A stretch of 64,000 bases of DNA from Actinomycetes bacterium (GTDB lineage Bacteria; Actinomycetota; Actinomycetes; Actinomycetales; Microbacteriaceae). This document shows positions 46,352-55,046 of this stretch, in pieces. The notes under the pieces are model-generated. The model was not told the origin of the DNA, did no database searches, and saw nothing but the letters and a program-made list of their open reading frames with translations. The position numbers were made by a program, and so were the translations under genes. Position 1 is the stretch's first letter, and every line of letters starts with the position of its first letter. The stretch spans positions 124,001 through 188,000 of the forward strand of contig JAEYVZ010000049.1 of NCBI GenBank assembly GCA_023431405.1, in the 5' to 3' direction.

Positions 46352-46915
46352 ATGAACACCATCACCTCCCACGAAGCACCCGCCCAGCCCGAGGAGCGCA
46401 AGAGCAAGCGCCGCGCCGTCCTCGCCTTCACGCTCGCGGCCCTCGCCGTCGGCGGCATCGGAGCCGCGGCCACCAGCGCCGCCTGGACCGACAACGTGTT
46501 CTACTCGGCGAAGGCCGAAGCCGCCACCTTCAACCTCCAGGGTTCGCTCAACGGCACCTCGTGGAGCGAGTCGGACTCGCAGGGCTCCATCCAGCTCGCG
46601 GTGCCCGCCTCGGCGCTGGCCAACCTCGTGCCGGGTGAGACCCGCACGATCAACCTCTACGTCAAGAACCTCGGCAGCGTCGGCGCCGCACTCACCTCCT
46701 CGGTGGCGTGGGCCAGCACCCCCGCTGCGACCTTCACCACCAACCCGGGAACCACCATCGAGGGCCTCGCGACGTCGCTGACGCCCGCCGGCGGCTCCGC
46801 CGAGTCCGACCAGTTCCAGCTCAAGGTCACCACCGACTCGAACTGGGCGACGAGCAACCAGGGCAAGTCCGGCACGATCATCGTGACCGTCTCCGGCACC
46901 GCCGTCGCCCCGTAA
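46352..46915 (+). CDS. Exported protein with SipW-type signal peptide (TasA/camelysin-like)
   Basis: The 187-residue protein has a basic stretch (KSKRR, 17-21), a hydrophobic core (23-40) and then ATSAAWTDNVFYSAKA, the alternate SipW-type signal layout in which cleavage lies near the AWTD segment. The mature part is small, Ser/Thr/Gly-rich, mostly beta and without cysteine, as in TasA or camelysin-like fibre or surface proteins. There is no LPXTG or lipobox. A dedicated signal peptidase is encoded next. Function as a surface or matrix protein is inferred from the family and neighbours. Confidence 0.82.
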   Translation: MNTITSHEAPAQPEERKSKRRAVLAFTLAALAVGGIGAAATSAAWTDNVFYSAKAEAATFNLQGSLNGTSWSESDSQGSIQLAVPASALANLVPGETRTINLYVKNLGSVGAALTSSVAWASTPAATFTTNPGTTIEGLATSLTPAGGSAESDQFQLKVTTDSNWATSNQGKSGTIIVTVSGTAVAP

Positions 46916-46986
46916 CCGGCGAACCCGCCCGGCATCCATCGCACAGCACACCCACCGCTCAGCGCAGCAGAACAGAAGGACATACG

Positions 46987-47550
46987 ATGCGACTCATCCG
47001 CCGCCTCGCCGACGTCACGCTCTGGCTCCTCGCCGCCGTGGGTGTGCTGTGCGTGCTCATCTGGGGAGCGACCGCCGCCGGGTACATCAAGCCGCTCATC
47101 GTCATCTCCGGCTCCATGGAGCCGCAGATCATGACGGGTGACCTGCTGATCGACGTGCCCGTCGACACCGCCTCGCTCGCCGTAGGCGACGTCGTCAGCC
47201 TTCCTTCGGACCTCACGGACAACCTCGTCACCCACCGCATCGAGAAGATCGTGGAACAGGGCGATGGGCAGTATCTGATCTCCATGAAGGGCGACAACAA
47301 CGCCTTCTCCGACGCCCTCGACTACACGGTCGGCGATCAGGTGTGGCAACCGGTGATGCAGCTCGACGGATGGGGATCCGTCGTGCAGAAGCTCACCACG
47401 CCGCCCGTCGCCGTGCCTCTGGTCGTGGGGCTCATCGCTCTGCTCGGCATCGCACTGCTCCTTCCTGCACCCACGCGGCGCAGGGACTCGGCCCCGGGAG
47501 TGGTCGCGGATGCCGGGCAGAGCGAGCAACGGCAAGCGGTCCTCCGGTGA
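46987..47550 (+). CDS. SipW-like type I signal peptidase
   Basis: The 187-residue membrane protein has a helix at about 8-30, catalytic Ser43 in ISGSMEP and His83 in VTHRI. Histidine replaces the usual lysine, so it is an ER/archaeal-type enzyme as in SipW. A second helix lies near 147-165, followed by a cytosolic basic tail. It probably cleaves the two exported proteins encoded on either side. AGAAGGACA precedes the ATG by a good distance. Its stop overlaps the next GTG. Confidence 0.9.
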   Translation: MRLIRRLADVTLWLLAAVGVLCVLIWGATAAGYIKPLIVISGSMEPQIMTGDLLIDVPVDTASLAVGDVVSLPSDLTDNLVTHRIEKIVEQGDGQYLISMKGDNNAFSDALDYTVGDQVWQPVMQLDGWGSVVQKLTTPPVAVPLVVGLIALLGIALLLPAPTRRRDSAPGVVADAGQSEQRQAVLR

Positions 47551-48125
47551 CCGCGCCGCGCGCGGGACGCGCCCACCGGACAGCACGGCGCGTGCGCCTG
47601 GCGCCCGTCGCCGCGGCGCTCGTGCTCGCTGTCGGCCTCGTCGGCGCCGCCGTCGGCATCCAGCCCACCCAATCGGCGTGGAGCGACCGTACGATCGTCT
47701 CCGCTGTCGCCACAGGCGGCAGCTGGTCGGCGCCCGTCACGATCGGATGCGTCGCCATGAACGCCGACGGCACGCCCAAGTCGAACGGGCGATGCGTCGT
47801 GACCGCCGTAGCGGTCGAGAACGAGTGGGGCGACCCGGGTCAGCGCATGCGCAACTACCGGGTGCGGCTCAACTCCAACGCGCAGGAAGGCTATGTGCAG
47901 TTCACCGTCGACCTCTCGCAGGGAAACGGGGCCGCGGGATTCTCGTGGACGAATGCGGGCCTCACGGCCGGAAGCTCCCAGGTGACGCCCAACAACGGAT
48001 GGACCTGCGCGAGCCTTCCCACCCTCACGGGCAGGACGCCGACGAACTGGGGATGGGATTCCAACAGCTCGATCTTCTTCCAGATCACCGAGGACCGGTC
48101 GTCGCAGGCAGTGAAGTGCTCATGA
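47547..48125 (+). CDS. Second exported protein with SipW-type signal
   Basis: The 192-residue protein has an Arg-rich N-terminus, a hydrophobic core (about 19-38) and then QPTQSAWSDRTIVSA, the same AWxD-containing cleavage region as the first exported protein. The mature part is Ser/Thr/Asn-rich and has four cysteines (in IGCVAM, GRCVV, WTCAS and the C-terminal KCS), so disulfides are possible. It is GTG-initiated with a 4-bp overlap with the peptidase, which ties its production to that enzyme. Beyond the signal I recognise no domain. Confidence 0.8.
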   Translation: MTAPRAGRAHRTARRVRLAPVAAALVLAVGLVGAAVGIQPTQSAWSDRTIVSAVATGGSWSAPVTIGCVAMNADGTPKSNGRCVVTAVAVENEWGDPGQRMRNYRVRLNSNAQEGYVQFTVDLSQGNGAAGFSWTNAGLTAGSSQVTPNNGWTCASLPTLTGRTPTNWGWDSNSSIFFQITEDRSSQAVKCS

Positions 48126-48174
48126 CGGCTCCGCCACACGCCCTCCACACACGGGATCGGGGAGTCTTCTGGGA

Positions 48175-48180
48175 TATCAT
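48175..48180 (+). promoter_or_regulatory. -10 element TATCAT of the response regulator gene
   Basis: TATCAT lies 55 nt before the TTG start, leaving a leader with GGAAGGA as ribosome site. No clear -35 is seen. Confidence 0.4.
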
Positions 48181-48235
48181 CGGCGTTGCCGGTGACCAGG
48201 ATGGGTTCGTCAGCCGGCGTACGGAAGGATTGCCG

Positions 48236-49001
<766 letters not shown>

Positions 49002-49012
<11 letters not shown>

Positions 49013-50180
49013 ACGCCGGCCCGCCCTCCGCAACGACCACCGACGCCTCCGCGCTCGTCGCCGAGCGGCGCGCGGCATCCTCGGCGGCGTCGATCAACGA
49101 ATCGGCGTCGTAACCGACCTGCTGTGCGGTCGCGACTCCGACGCCGACGACGGGGATCACCGCGCTCCCGCGTGCGGCGAAATCGTCGAGCAGGCGTCGC
49201 TGCACGCGACTGGCCACGCGGCGCGCCTCGGCTTCGCTGGGCGGTGCGAACGCCACCACGACTCCCCCCTCGCAGCCCTCCCCGACCAAGGAGATCGTCG
49301 GCGCGTATCTCCGGACGCCTTCGCGATGGTGCGCCGAGATCGACGCCTGCTCGTCTGCCCCGAACGCGATCGCGATCTGCGAAAGATCCTCGATGCGCAA
49401 CGACACCACCGCGAGCGGCTCCAGCCCCCGCTCGGCGCGACCGACGACGCCCGACAGCGCCGTGCGCAGGGAACGCGCGCTCAACAGTCCGTCGGAGTCC
49501 ACCTCCAGCGTCGCGGGGAAGGCCTCGCGCCGCATCGTGACCCGTCCGCTTCGCAGCATGGTCGCGGTCGTCAACGCGACGATCGTGAGCACGATCGACA
49601 CGATGCCCGTCACCCCCGACCCGAACCACGTCTGGAAGAAGAGCCCGCCCGCACCGTCGACGAGGAGCACGACCGTGCGAGCAAAGTAGTAAAGCGACAC
49701 CAGCACCAGCACCACGGTCAACCCCAGGGAGCTCCACATCGCGCCCATCGCGCCGCGACGCGACTCCACCGCACCGGCCATCGCCAGCACCCCGATCGAC
49801 CCGAACATCACTTCGGATCCTGCCCAGTCACCCGCGTCCGGCCCTCCCGAGAGGGTGACGACCAGCACGACCAGCACCAGTGCACCCATGACGACCGCCG
49901 CCACCCGCAACGGCCGCTCGTTGAAGCTGCGGCATCCGAGCCAGAAGAAGCCCACCACCCCGACGAGCGCCGCATTGCCTATCGCGATCGCGATCCAGGG
50001 GTCGGACGAGCCGCGCCACACGAGATACGAGACGACGGTCAGCACACCGCTGAGAAAACCCAGCGCCCACATGCGTCCGGGGCCGATCTCCCGGCGCAGG
50101 ATCGACTCCAGCAGGTACAGCACCGCCGCCGTGATCGTCACGACGGCAACGACGAGGTTGATCGTGAAGACATCGATCAT
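49002..50180 (-). CDS. Membrane protein with degenerate GGDEF domain
   Basis: The 392-residue protein has six or seven helices in residues 5-210 and then a domain of about 165 residues with the layout of a diguanylate cyclase. At the catalytic loop it reads VGEGCEGG (299-306) instead of GGDEF or GGEEF, so cyclase activity is unlikely. The supporting segments LAVVSLRIEDLSQIAIAFGADEQ and VVGVGVATAQQ still fit the fold. It overlaps the histidine kinase by 4 bp (ATGA) and the response regulator by 11 bp. It may bind a nucleotide or act as a signalling partner. Confidence 0.82.
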
Positions 50181-51817
50181 GCCCGGTTCTCCTCTTCTCC
50201 GGCCAACGCCGGAAGCCGCACGACGAACGTGGAGCCCTCGCCGGGCGCCGTGCGCACCGTGATCTCGCCGGCGTGCGCGCGAACGATCTCGCGACTGATC
50301 GCAAGGCCCAGCCCGCTGCCGTGCGTCGTGGAATTGCGGACCCGATCCGAACGGAAGAAGCGCTCGAACAGGCGCGGGAGCTCGCTCTGCGGGATGCCGG
50401 GCCCCGTGTCGCGCACGTGAAGCCACACGTGCGTGCCGTCGTCTGCGAGCGACACGTCGACCCTGCCGCCGACGTCGTTGTACTTGATGGCGTTGGACAG
50501 AAGGTTGTCGACCACCTGACGGATGCGGTGAGGGTCGGCACGGGTCCGCACCTGCGCCACCGACGTCGTGTCGATCGTGATCCCCCGCTCGTGCGCCCGC
50601 GGCTCCGCTGCTTCGACGGCCGACGCCACGACAGCCGACAGGTCGGTGCGCTCCGGCCGCACCGACAGCGCGACGCCCATGTGCGACGCGGCCGAAGCGG
50701 CGAGCAGGTCGGCCACCAGATCGAGCAGACGTCCCGCGTTGCGCTCGACGACCTCCAGGCTCCGGCGCGTCACCGGCGACAGCCCCGGGTCATCGAGCGC
50801 CAGCTCGACGTACCCGGTGATGGAGGTGAGCGGCGTCCGCAGCTCGTGCGACACCGAGGCGATGAGGTCTTCACGCGAGCGCAGTGCGAGCTCCTCCGAG
50901 GTCACATCGAGGGTGACCAGCAGCATGCCGGCATCCGAGAGATCCTTGTCGTGCAGGCGCCGGGCGGTGGAGCGCAGCGCACGGCGACGCTCGTCTCCCG
51001 GCCCTCCGTACCAGACCAGGGCGTTCTCGAACTCCTCACCCCGCCGCGCCCGCGCAAGCGGAAGGTCATCGTCGTCGAGGCGCGTGATGCCGTCGGCCGC
51101 GTACGCACGCGAGGCGCCGGCGCTGGCACGCTGCAAGCGGCCGTGGGCCTCGTTGGTCATGACGAGCTCCCCCTCAGGGGTGAGACGGATGACGCCGAAA
51201 TCGACGGCCTGCAGCACCTCTGTCACGAGGTCCTCCTGGCGACGCGCGCGCTCGACCGAGCGCTGCAGGAGCGCGGACTGCTTGTCGAGCAGCACACGCT
51301 GGGCCGCCGCGCGCCGCGAGCCGTAGGCGGCGATCGTCGCCAGCCCCGCGATGATCACCGGGAGGAGCACGGTGGACGGCGCCATCAAGAGCGCCTCGTC
51401 GAAGCCGATCAGCGACCAGTAGATGACCGACACGAGCACGACGCCGAACACCGCGCCGGCGCCGGCGAACGCAGAGGCGATCCACATCACCGGGAACGTC
51501 CACAGGAGTCCCAGGGATGCCGTCGGGGCAGCCGCCCGCATGATCGCGATCGCGATGATGTCCATCACCGGAAGAATCAGCATCATCACGGGAGGAAAGC
51601 GCGTCCACGGCAGGGCGATCGAGAGTCCCGTGCCGACGAACGAGAGGGTCACCCCGATGATCAGTAGCGTCGAATCGGCCACGGTGTCGAAGAGCACCGC
51701 GAGGATCGCCGCCAGCAGCACCACCGCTGCCAGCAGCACCTGATTGAGGACGATCGACCGGTCGCCGTCGAGTCCGAGAGTTCTCATCCGGACGTTCGTC
51801 CACCCACTCGTCGCCAC
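50177..51817 (-). CDS. Membrane sensor histidine kinase
   Basis: The 546-residue kinase has about six helices (residues 22-165), a coiled stretch, a PAS-like domain (about 195-310), the phospho-acceptor His324 in SVSHELRTPLTS and an HATPase domain with N-box NLLSNAIKYND, DTGPGI and GSGLGLAI. It probably phosphorylates the response regulator encoded beyond the GGDEF-like gene. The GTG at 51817 lies 6 nt after TAACGT, favouring it over the ATG at 51787. The ligand is unknown. Confidence 0.92.
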   Translation of the reverse strand: MATSGWTNVRMRTLGLDGDRSIVLNQVLLAAVVLLAAILAVLFDTVADSTLLIIGVTLSFVGTGLSIALPWTRFPPVMMLILPVMDIIAIAIMRAAAPTASLGLLWTFPVMWIASAFAGAGAVFGVVLVSVIYWSLIGFDEALLMAPSTVLLPVIIAGLATIAAYGSRRAAAQRVLLDKQSALLQRSVERARRQEDLVTEVLQAVDFGVIRLTPEGELVMTNEAHGRLQRASAGASRAYAADGITRLDDDDLPLARARRGEEFENALVWYGGPGDERRRALRSTARRLHDKDLSDAGMLLVTLDVTSEELALRSREDLIASVSHELRTPLTSITGYVELALDDPGLSPVTRRSLEVVERNAGRLLDLVADLLAASAASHMGVALSVRPERTDLSAVVASAVEAAEPRAHERGITIDTTSVAQVRTRADPHRIRQVVDNLLSNAIKYNDVGGRVDVSLADDGTHVWLHVRDTGPGIPQSELPRLFERFFRSDRVRNSTTHGSGLGLAISREIVRAHAGEITVRTAPGEGSTFVVRLPALAGEEENRA

Positions 51818-51823
51818 TCTTCG

Positions 51824-51829
51824 ACGTTA
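51824..51829 (-). promoter_or_regulatory. -10 element TAACGT of the histidine kinase gene
   Basis: The minus strand reads TAACGT-cgaaga-GTG, so the kinase message is probably leaderless and begins just after the rpsA terminator. Confidence 0.55.
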
Positions 51830-51853
51830 CCTTCTCGACATCCCGGACACGCG

Positions 51854-51887
51854 GAAGGGGCCGCGACCAATCGGCCGCGACCCCTTC
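51854..51887 (-). terminator. Terminator after rpsA
   Basis: Arms 51854-51868 and 51873-51887 form a 15-bp stem with a 4-nt loop when read as minus-strand RNA, using two G-U pairs. On the plus strand those become mismatches, so the hairpin is oriented for rpsA. Confidence 0.75.
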
Positions 51888-51900
51888 GATGCGATTCGGC

Positions 51901-53352
51901 TCAGCGGCCGGACAGCTTCTCGCGGAGAGCCGCCAGCGCCTCGTCGTCGGCCAGCGTGCCGCCGATGCTCGACGAGTCGGACGAGAAGGACGATCCGCCG
52001 ACCTCGGCCGGAGCGGCAGCCTCGGCCTCGAGGGCCTTGGCGACGGCGGCCTTGTGCGCCTCCCAGCGAGCCTGGGCTGCAGCGTACTCCTGCTCCCACT
52101 TCTCGCGCTGAGCGTCGAAGCCCTCGAGCCAGGCGTTGGTCTCGGGGTCGAAGCCCTCGGGGTACTTGTACTCGCCGTTCTCGTCGTACTCGGTGACCAT
52201 GCCGTACAGCGCCGGGTCGAACTCGGTGCCGTTCGGGTCGACCGACTCGTTGGCCTGCTTGAGCGACAGCGAGATGCGGCGACGCTCGAGGTCGATGTCG
52301 ATGATCTTGACGAACACCTCTTCGCCGACCGAGACGACCTGCTCCGCGAGCTCGACGTGCTTGCCGGAGAGCTCCGAGATGTGAACGAGGCCCTCGATGC
52401 CGTCGGCGACACGCACGAACGCACCGAACGGAACGAGCTTGGTGACCTTGCCCGGTGCGACCTGGCCGATGGCGTGGGTGCGGGCGAAGACCTGCCACGG
52501 GTCCTCCTGCGTCGCCTTGAGCGACAGGGAGACGCGCTCGCGGTCGAGGTCGACCTCGAGGATCTCGACGGTGACCTCCTGGCCCACCTCGACGACCTCG
52601 GACGCGTGCTCGATGTGCTTCCACGACAGCTCGGAGACGTGCACGAGGCCGTCCACGCCGCCGAGGTCGACGAACGCACCGAAGTTGACGATCGACGAGA
52701 CGACGCCCTTGCGGACCTGACCCTTGTGCAGGTTGTTGAGGAACGTGGTGCGCGACTCGGACTGCGTCTGCTCGAGCAGGGCGCGGCGCGAGAGCACGAC
52801 GTTGTTGCGGTTCTTGTCGAGCTCGAGGATCTTGGCCTCGATCTCCTGACCGAGGTACGGCGTCAGGTCGCGAACGCGACGCAGCTCGATGAGCGACGCC
52901 GGCAGGAAGCCGCGAAGGCCGATGTCGACGATGAGGCCACCCTTGACGACCTCGATCACGGAGCCGGTGACGACACCGTCGTTCTCCTTGATCTTCTCGA
53001 CGTCGCCCCAGGCGCGCTCGTACTGCGCGCGCTTCTTGGAGAGGATGAGGCGGCCTTCCTTGTCCTCCTTCTGGAGAACGAGGGCTTCGACCTCGTCGCC
53101 GACCTTGACGACCTCGTTCGGGTCGACGTCGTGCTTGATGGAAAGCTCGCGCGAGGGGATGACACCCTCGGTCTTGTACCCGACGTCGAGGAGCACCTCG
53201 TCGCGGTCGATCTTCACGACGGTGCCTTCGATGAGGTCTCCGTCGTTGAAGAACTTCAGGGTCTTCTCGACCGCGGCCAGGAAGTCCTCAGCAGATCCGA
53301 TGTCGTTGATGGCGACCTGCTTGGTGGCCGGGGCGGTCGTTGCGGTAGTCAT
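51901..53352 (-). CDS. rpsA: 30S ribosomal protein S1
   Basis: The 483-residue protein has four S1 RNA-binding domains at about 37-105, 123-188, 209-277 and 294-363; examples are GTVVKIDRDEVLLDVGYK and GVVSSIVNFGAFVDLGGVDGLVHVSELSW. An acidic, Ala/Glu-rich C-terminal tail follows. Actinobacterial S1 with four domains has this length. The ATG at 53352 lies at the end of a leader of about 155 nt; TACTCT at 53513-53518 is a candidate -10 and ACAAGGACAA a weak ribosome site. Confidence 0.96.
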   Translation of the reverse strand: MTTATTAPATKQVAINDIGSAEDFLAAVEKTLKFFNDGDLIEGTVVKIDRDEVLLDVGYKTEGVIPSRELSIKHDVDPNEVVKVGDEVEALVLQKEDKEGRLILSKKRAQYERAWGDVEKIKENDGVVTGSVIEVVKGGLIVDIGLRGFLPASLIELRRVRDLTPYLGQEIEAKILELDKNRNNVVLSRRALLEQTQSESRTTFLNNLHKGQVRKGVVSSIVNFGAFVDLGGVDGLVHVSELSWKHIEHASEVVEVGQEVTVEILEVDLDRERVSLSLKATQEDPWQVFARTHAIGQVAPGKVTKLVPFGAFVRVADGIEGLVHISELSGKHVELAEQVVSVGEEVFVKIIDIDLERRRISLSLKQANESVDPNGTEFDPALYGMVTEYDENGEYKYPEGFDPETNAWLEGFDAQREKWEQEYAAAQARWEAHKAAVAKALEAEAAAPAEVGGSSFSSDSSSIGGTLADDEALAALREKLSGR

Positions 53353-53512
53353 GTAGTGGGTTGTCCTTGTTGGGTTGGATGTCGGGCTCCGGAGATCCTG
53401 CACGTCCTCGTCACGGGGGCGAGCGGATGAAGGGACCGAAGCGGTGTGGATGGATTGCGGTGTCACGACTGCATGGCGAAATCGCCACATGAGTGACACT
53501 CCAGAGTAACAG

Positions 53513-53518
53513 AACGCG
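53513..53518 (-). promoter_or_regulatory. Candidate -10 element TACTCT of rpsA
   Basis: TACTCT on the minus strand would give a leader of about 155 nt before the rpsA ATG, long enough for control of S1 translation. The 217-bp gap holds no other feature that I can identify. Confidence 0.4.
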
Positions 53519-53569
53519 TCCCGCGCCGACAGTGTTCCCGCATCCGTCGGGCGCCTCTCCGACGCCGCG

Positions 53570-54007
53570 TCAGATCGAGCTCTGCGCGGTATCGCCCGCG
53601 ACGTACCACCAGCGCCCCCGCTGGAAGACGAAGGAGCTCCGCTCCGACAGCTCACCTCGCTGCCCGGAGGCCTCGCTGCGCCACCGGGCACGGAAGGCCA
53701 CAGTCCCGCGGCGATCGCCCGCCGTCCCACCGGCGACCTCGTCGACACGAAGCCCGAGCCACCGGAGGTCGGGGTCGATGCCGATGCGCTCCGGCCGGGT
53801 CGACGGATGCCATGTCTCCCGGAGGTGCGCGGCATCCCCCACCGCGAAGGCCGTGTACCGGGAGCGCATCAGCTGCTCGGCCGTCTGCGCTGCGGCACCC
53901 GCCAGAACCGGCCCGCAGCACCGCCCGTAGACTCCACCGCCGCACGGGCAGGGTGCATCGGCGGCCGGACGACGGCGCGCGCCGAAGGCGGAGAAGGAGG
54001 CGGTCAC
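53570..54007 (-). CDS. YchJ family (UPF0225) protein
   Basis: The 145-residue protein has an N-terminal SEC-C-like zinc motif CPCGGGVYGRCCGP (about 19-32) and then the YchJ core QLMRSRYTAFAVGDAAHLRETWHP. FRARWRSEASGQRGELSERSSFVFQRGRWWYV follows. It belongs to the NTF2-like UPF0225 family; function is unknown. The GTG follows TAGGCT by 6 nt. It is divergent from the exonuclease gene with 102 bp between them. Confidence 0.88.
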   Translation of the reverse strand: MTASFSAFGARRRPAADAPCPCGGGVYGRCCGPVLAGAAAQTAEQLMRSRYTAFAVGDAAHLRETWHPSTRPERIGIDPDLRWLGLRVDEVAGGTAGDRRGTVAFRARWRSEASGQRGELSERSSFVFQRGRWWYVAGDTAQSSI

Positions 54008-54013
54008 CCCGCG

Positions 54014-54019
54014 AGCCTA
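54014..54019 (-). promoter_or_regulatory. -10 element TAGGCT of the YchJ-family gene
   Basis: The minus strand reads TAGGCT-cgcggg-GTG. Confidence 0.6.
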
Positions 54020-54071
54020 CGCGGCGTCACGACGTCGGTGGAGGCTCACGACGCACCTCCTGCCCGACGCA

Positions 54072-54102
54072 CCCGTGCCAGGACGTGCGGCCCGTGCCAG
54101 GA
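54072..54102 (+). repeat. 12-bp direct repeat at the exonuclease promoter
   Basis: CCCGTGCCAGGA occurs at 54072-54083 and again at 54091-54102, 19 bp apart. The second copy ends inside the CAGGAT -10 of the exonuclease gene, so the first may be a decayed duplicate promoter or a repeated binding site. Confidence 0.6.
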
Positions 54103-54103
54103 T
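54098..54103 (+). promoter_or_regulatory. -10 element CAGGAT of the exonuclease gene
   Basis: The plus strand reads CAGGAT-gactgc-GTG. Confidence 0.5.
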
Positions 54104-54109
54104 GACTGC

Positions 54110-55033
54110 GTGACCGACCGCCTCATGCTCCTCGACACCGCGTCGCTCTACTTCCGAGCGTTCTACGGGGTGCCCGATACCGTCACCGCACCCGATGGCC
54201 GCCCCGTCAACGCCGCGCGGGGCCTTCTCGACATGATCGCGAAGCTGGTCACGACCTACGAGCCGACTCACCTGGTCGCCTGCTGGGACGACGACTGGCG
54301 TCCTCAGTGGCGCGTCGATCTGATCCCGAGCTACAAGACGCATCGAGTCGCACAGGTCGTGGAAGCCGCGCCCGACGTCGAGATCGTCCCCGACCCGCTC
54401 GAGGCGCAGATCCCCATCATCCGCGAGACGCTGGCCGCGCTCGCCGTGCCGGTCATCGGCGCGCCCGAGCACGAGGCCGACGACGTCATCGGCACCCTCG
54501 CGTCACGTTCCTCGATCCCGGTGGACGTGGTCACCGGCGACCGCGATCTCTTCCAGCTCGTCGATGACGCCCGCGGCGTGCGCGTCATCTACACCGGCCG
54601 AGGGATGAGCAACCTCGACGTCCTCACCGAACCGGCGGTGGTCGCCAAGTACGCGATCCTCCCCGCCCAGTACGCCGATTTCGCCGTGTTGCGCGGAGAC
54701 CCCTCGGACGGCCTCCCCGGCGTCGCGGGCATCGGCGAGAAGACGGCTGCGAGCCTTCTCGCCGCGCACGGCGATCTCGCCGGGATCATCGCCGCAGCCG
54801 AACGCGGCGAAGGGATGAGTGCCGGGATCCGCGCGAAGATCCTGGGGGCCGCCGACTACCTGGCCGTCGCCCCCACCGTGGTGGAGGTCGTGCGCGACCT
54901 CGATCTCGGCCTCGCCGGCGATCCCGGCCGCATCACCGCACCAGACCCTCTCGCGACCGATGCCGTCGCCGCCCGCTGGGGCATCAGCACGTCGATGGCG
55001 CGCGCGGTCGAGGCACTGACCTCCCGGGCCTGA
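54110..55033 (+). CDS. Stand-alone 5'-3' exonuclease (Pol I N-terminal domain-like)
   Basis: The 307-residue protein matches the nuclease domain of DNA polymerase I and has no polymerase part. It has MLLDTASLYFRAFYG at the start, WRVDLIPSYKTHR, EADDVIGTLA, VVTGDRDLFQLV with metal-binding Asp residues, and the helix-hairpin-helix DGLPGVAGIGEKTAASLL. It is likely a flap endonuclease or RNA-primer removal enzyme. It starts at GTG and is probably leaderless. It converges on the PHP gene with a 13-bp gap. Confidence 0.92.
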   Translation: MTDRLMLLDTASLYFRAFYGVPDTVTAPDGRPVNAARGLLDMIAKLVTTYEPTHLVACWDDDWRPQWRVDLIPSYKTHRVAQVVEAAPDVEIVPDPLEAQIPIIRETLAALAVPVIGAPEHEADDVIGTLASRSSIPVDVVTGDRDLFQLVDDARGVRVIYTGRGMSNLDVLTEPAVVAKYAILPAQYADFAVLRGDPSDGLPGVAGIGEKTAASLLAAHGDLAGIIAAAERGEGMSAGIRAKILGAADYLAVAPTVVEVVRDLDLGLAGDPGRITAPDPLATDAVAARWGISTSMARAVEALTSRA

Positions 55034-55046
55034 GCGTCGGGCGCCG

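Noticed and set aside
46128..46355. 75-codon frame whose stop overlaps the ATG of the first exported protein
   Set aside because: Its third codon positions are much less G/C-rich than those of real genes here, it spans the inverted repeats, and its product is an unstructured Pro/Arg-rich peptide. I treat it as chance, not a leader peptide.
48122..48235. ATG at 48122 as the response regulator start, overlapping the previous stop
   Set aside because: It would add 38 residues that do not resemble a receiver domain, while TTG 48236 has GGAAGGA at the right distance and begins right at the domain.
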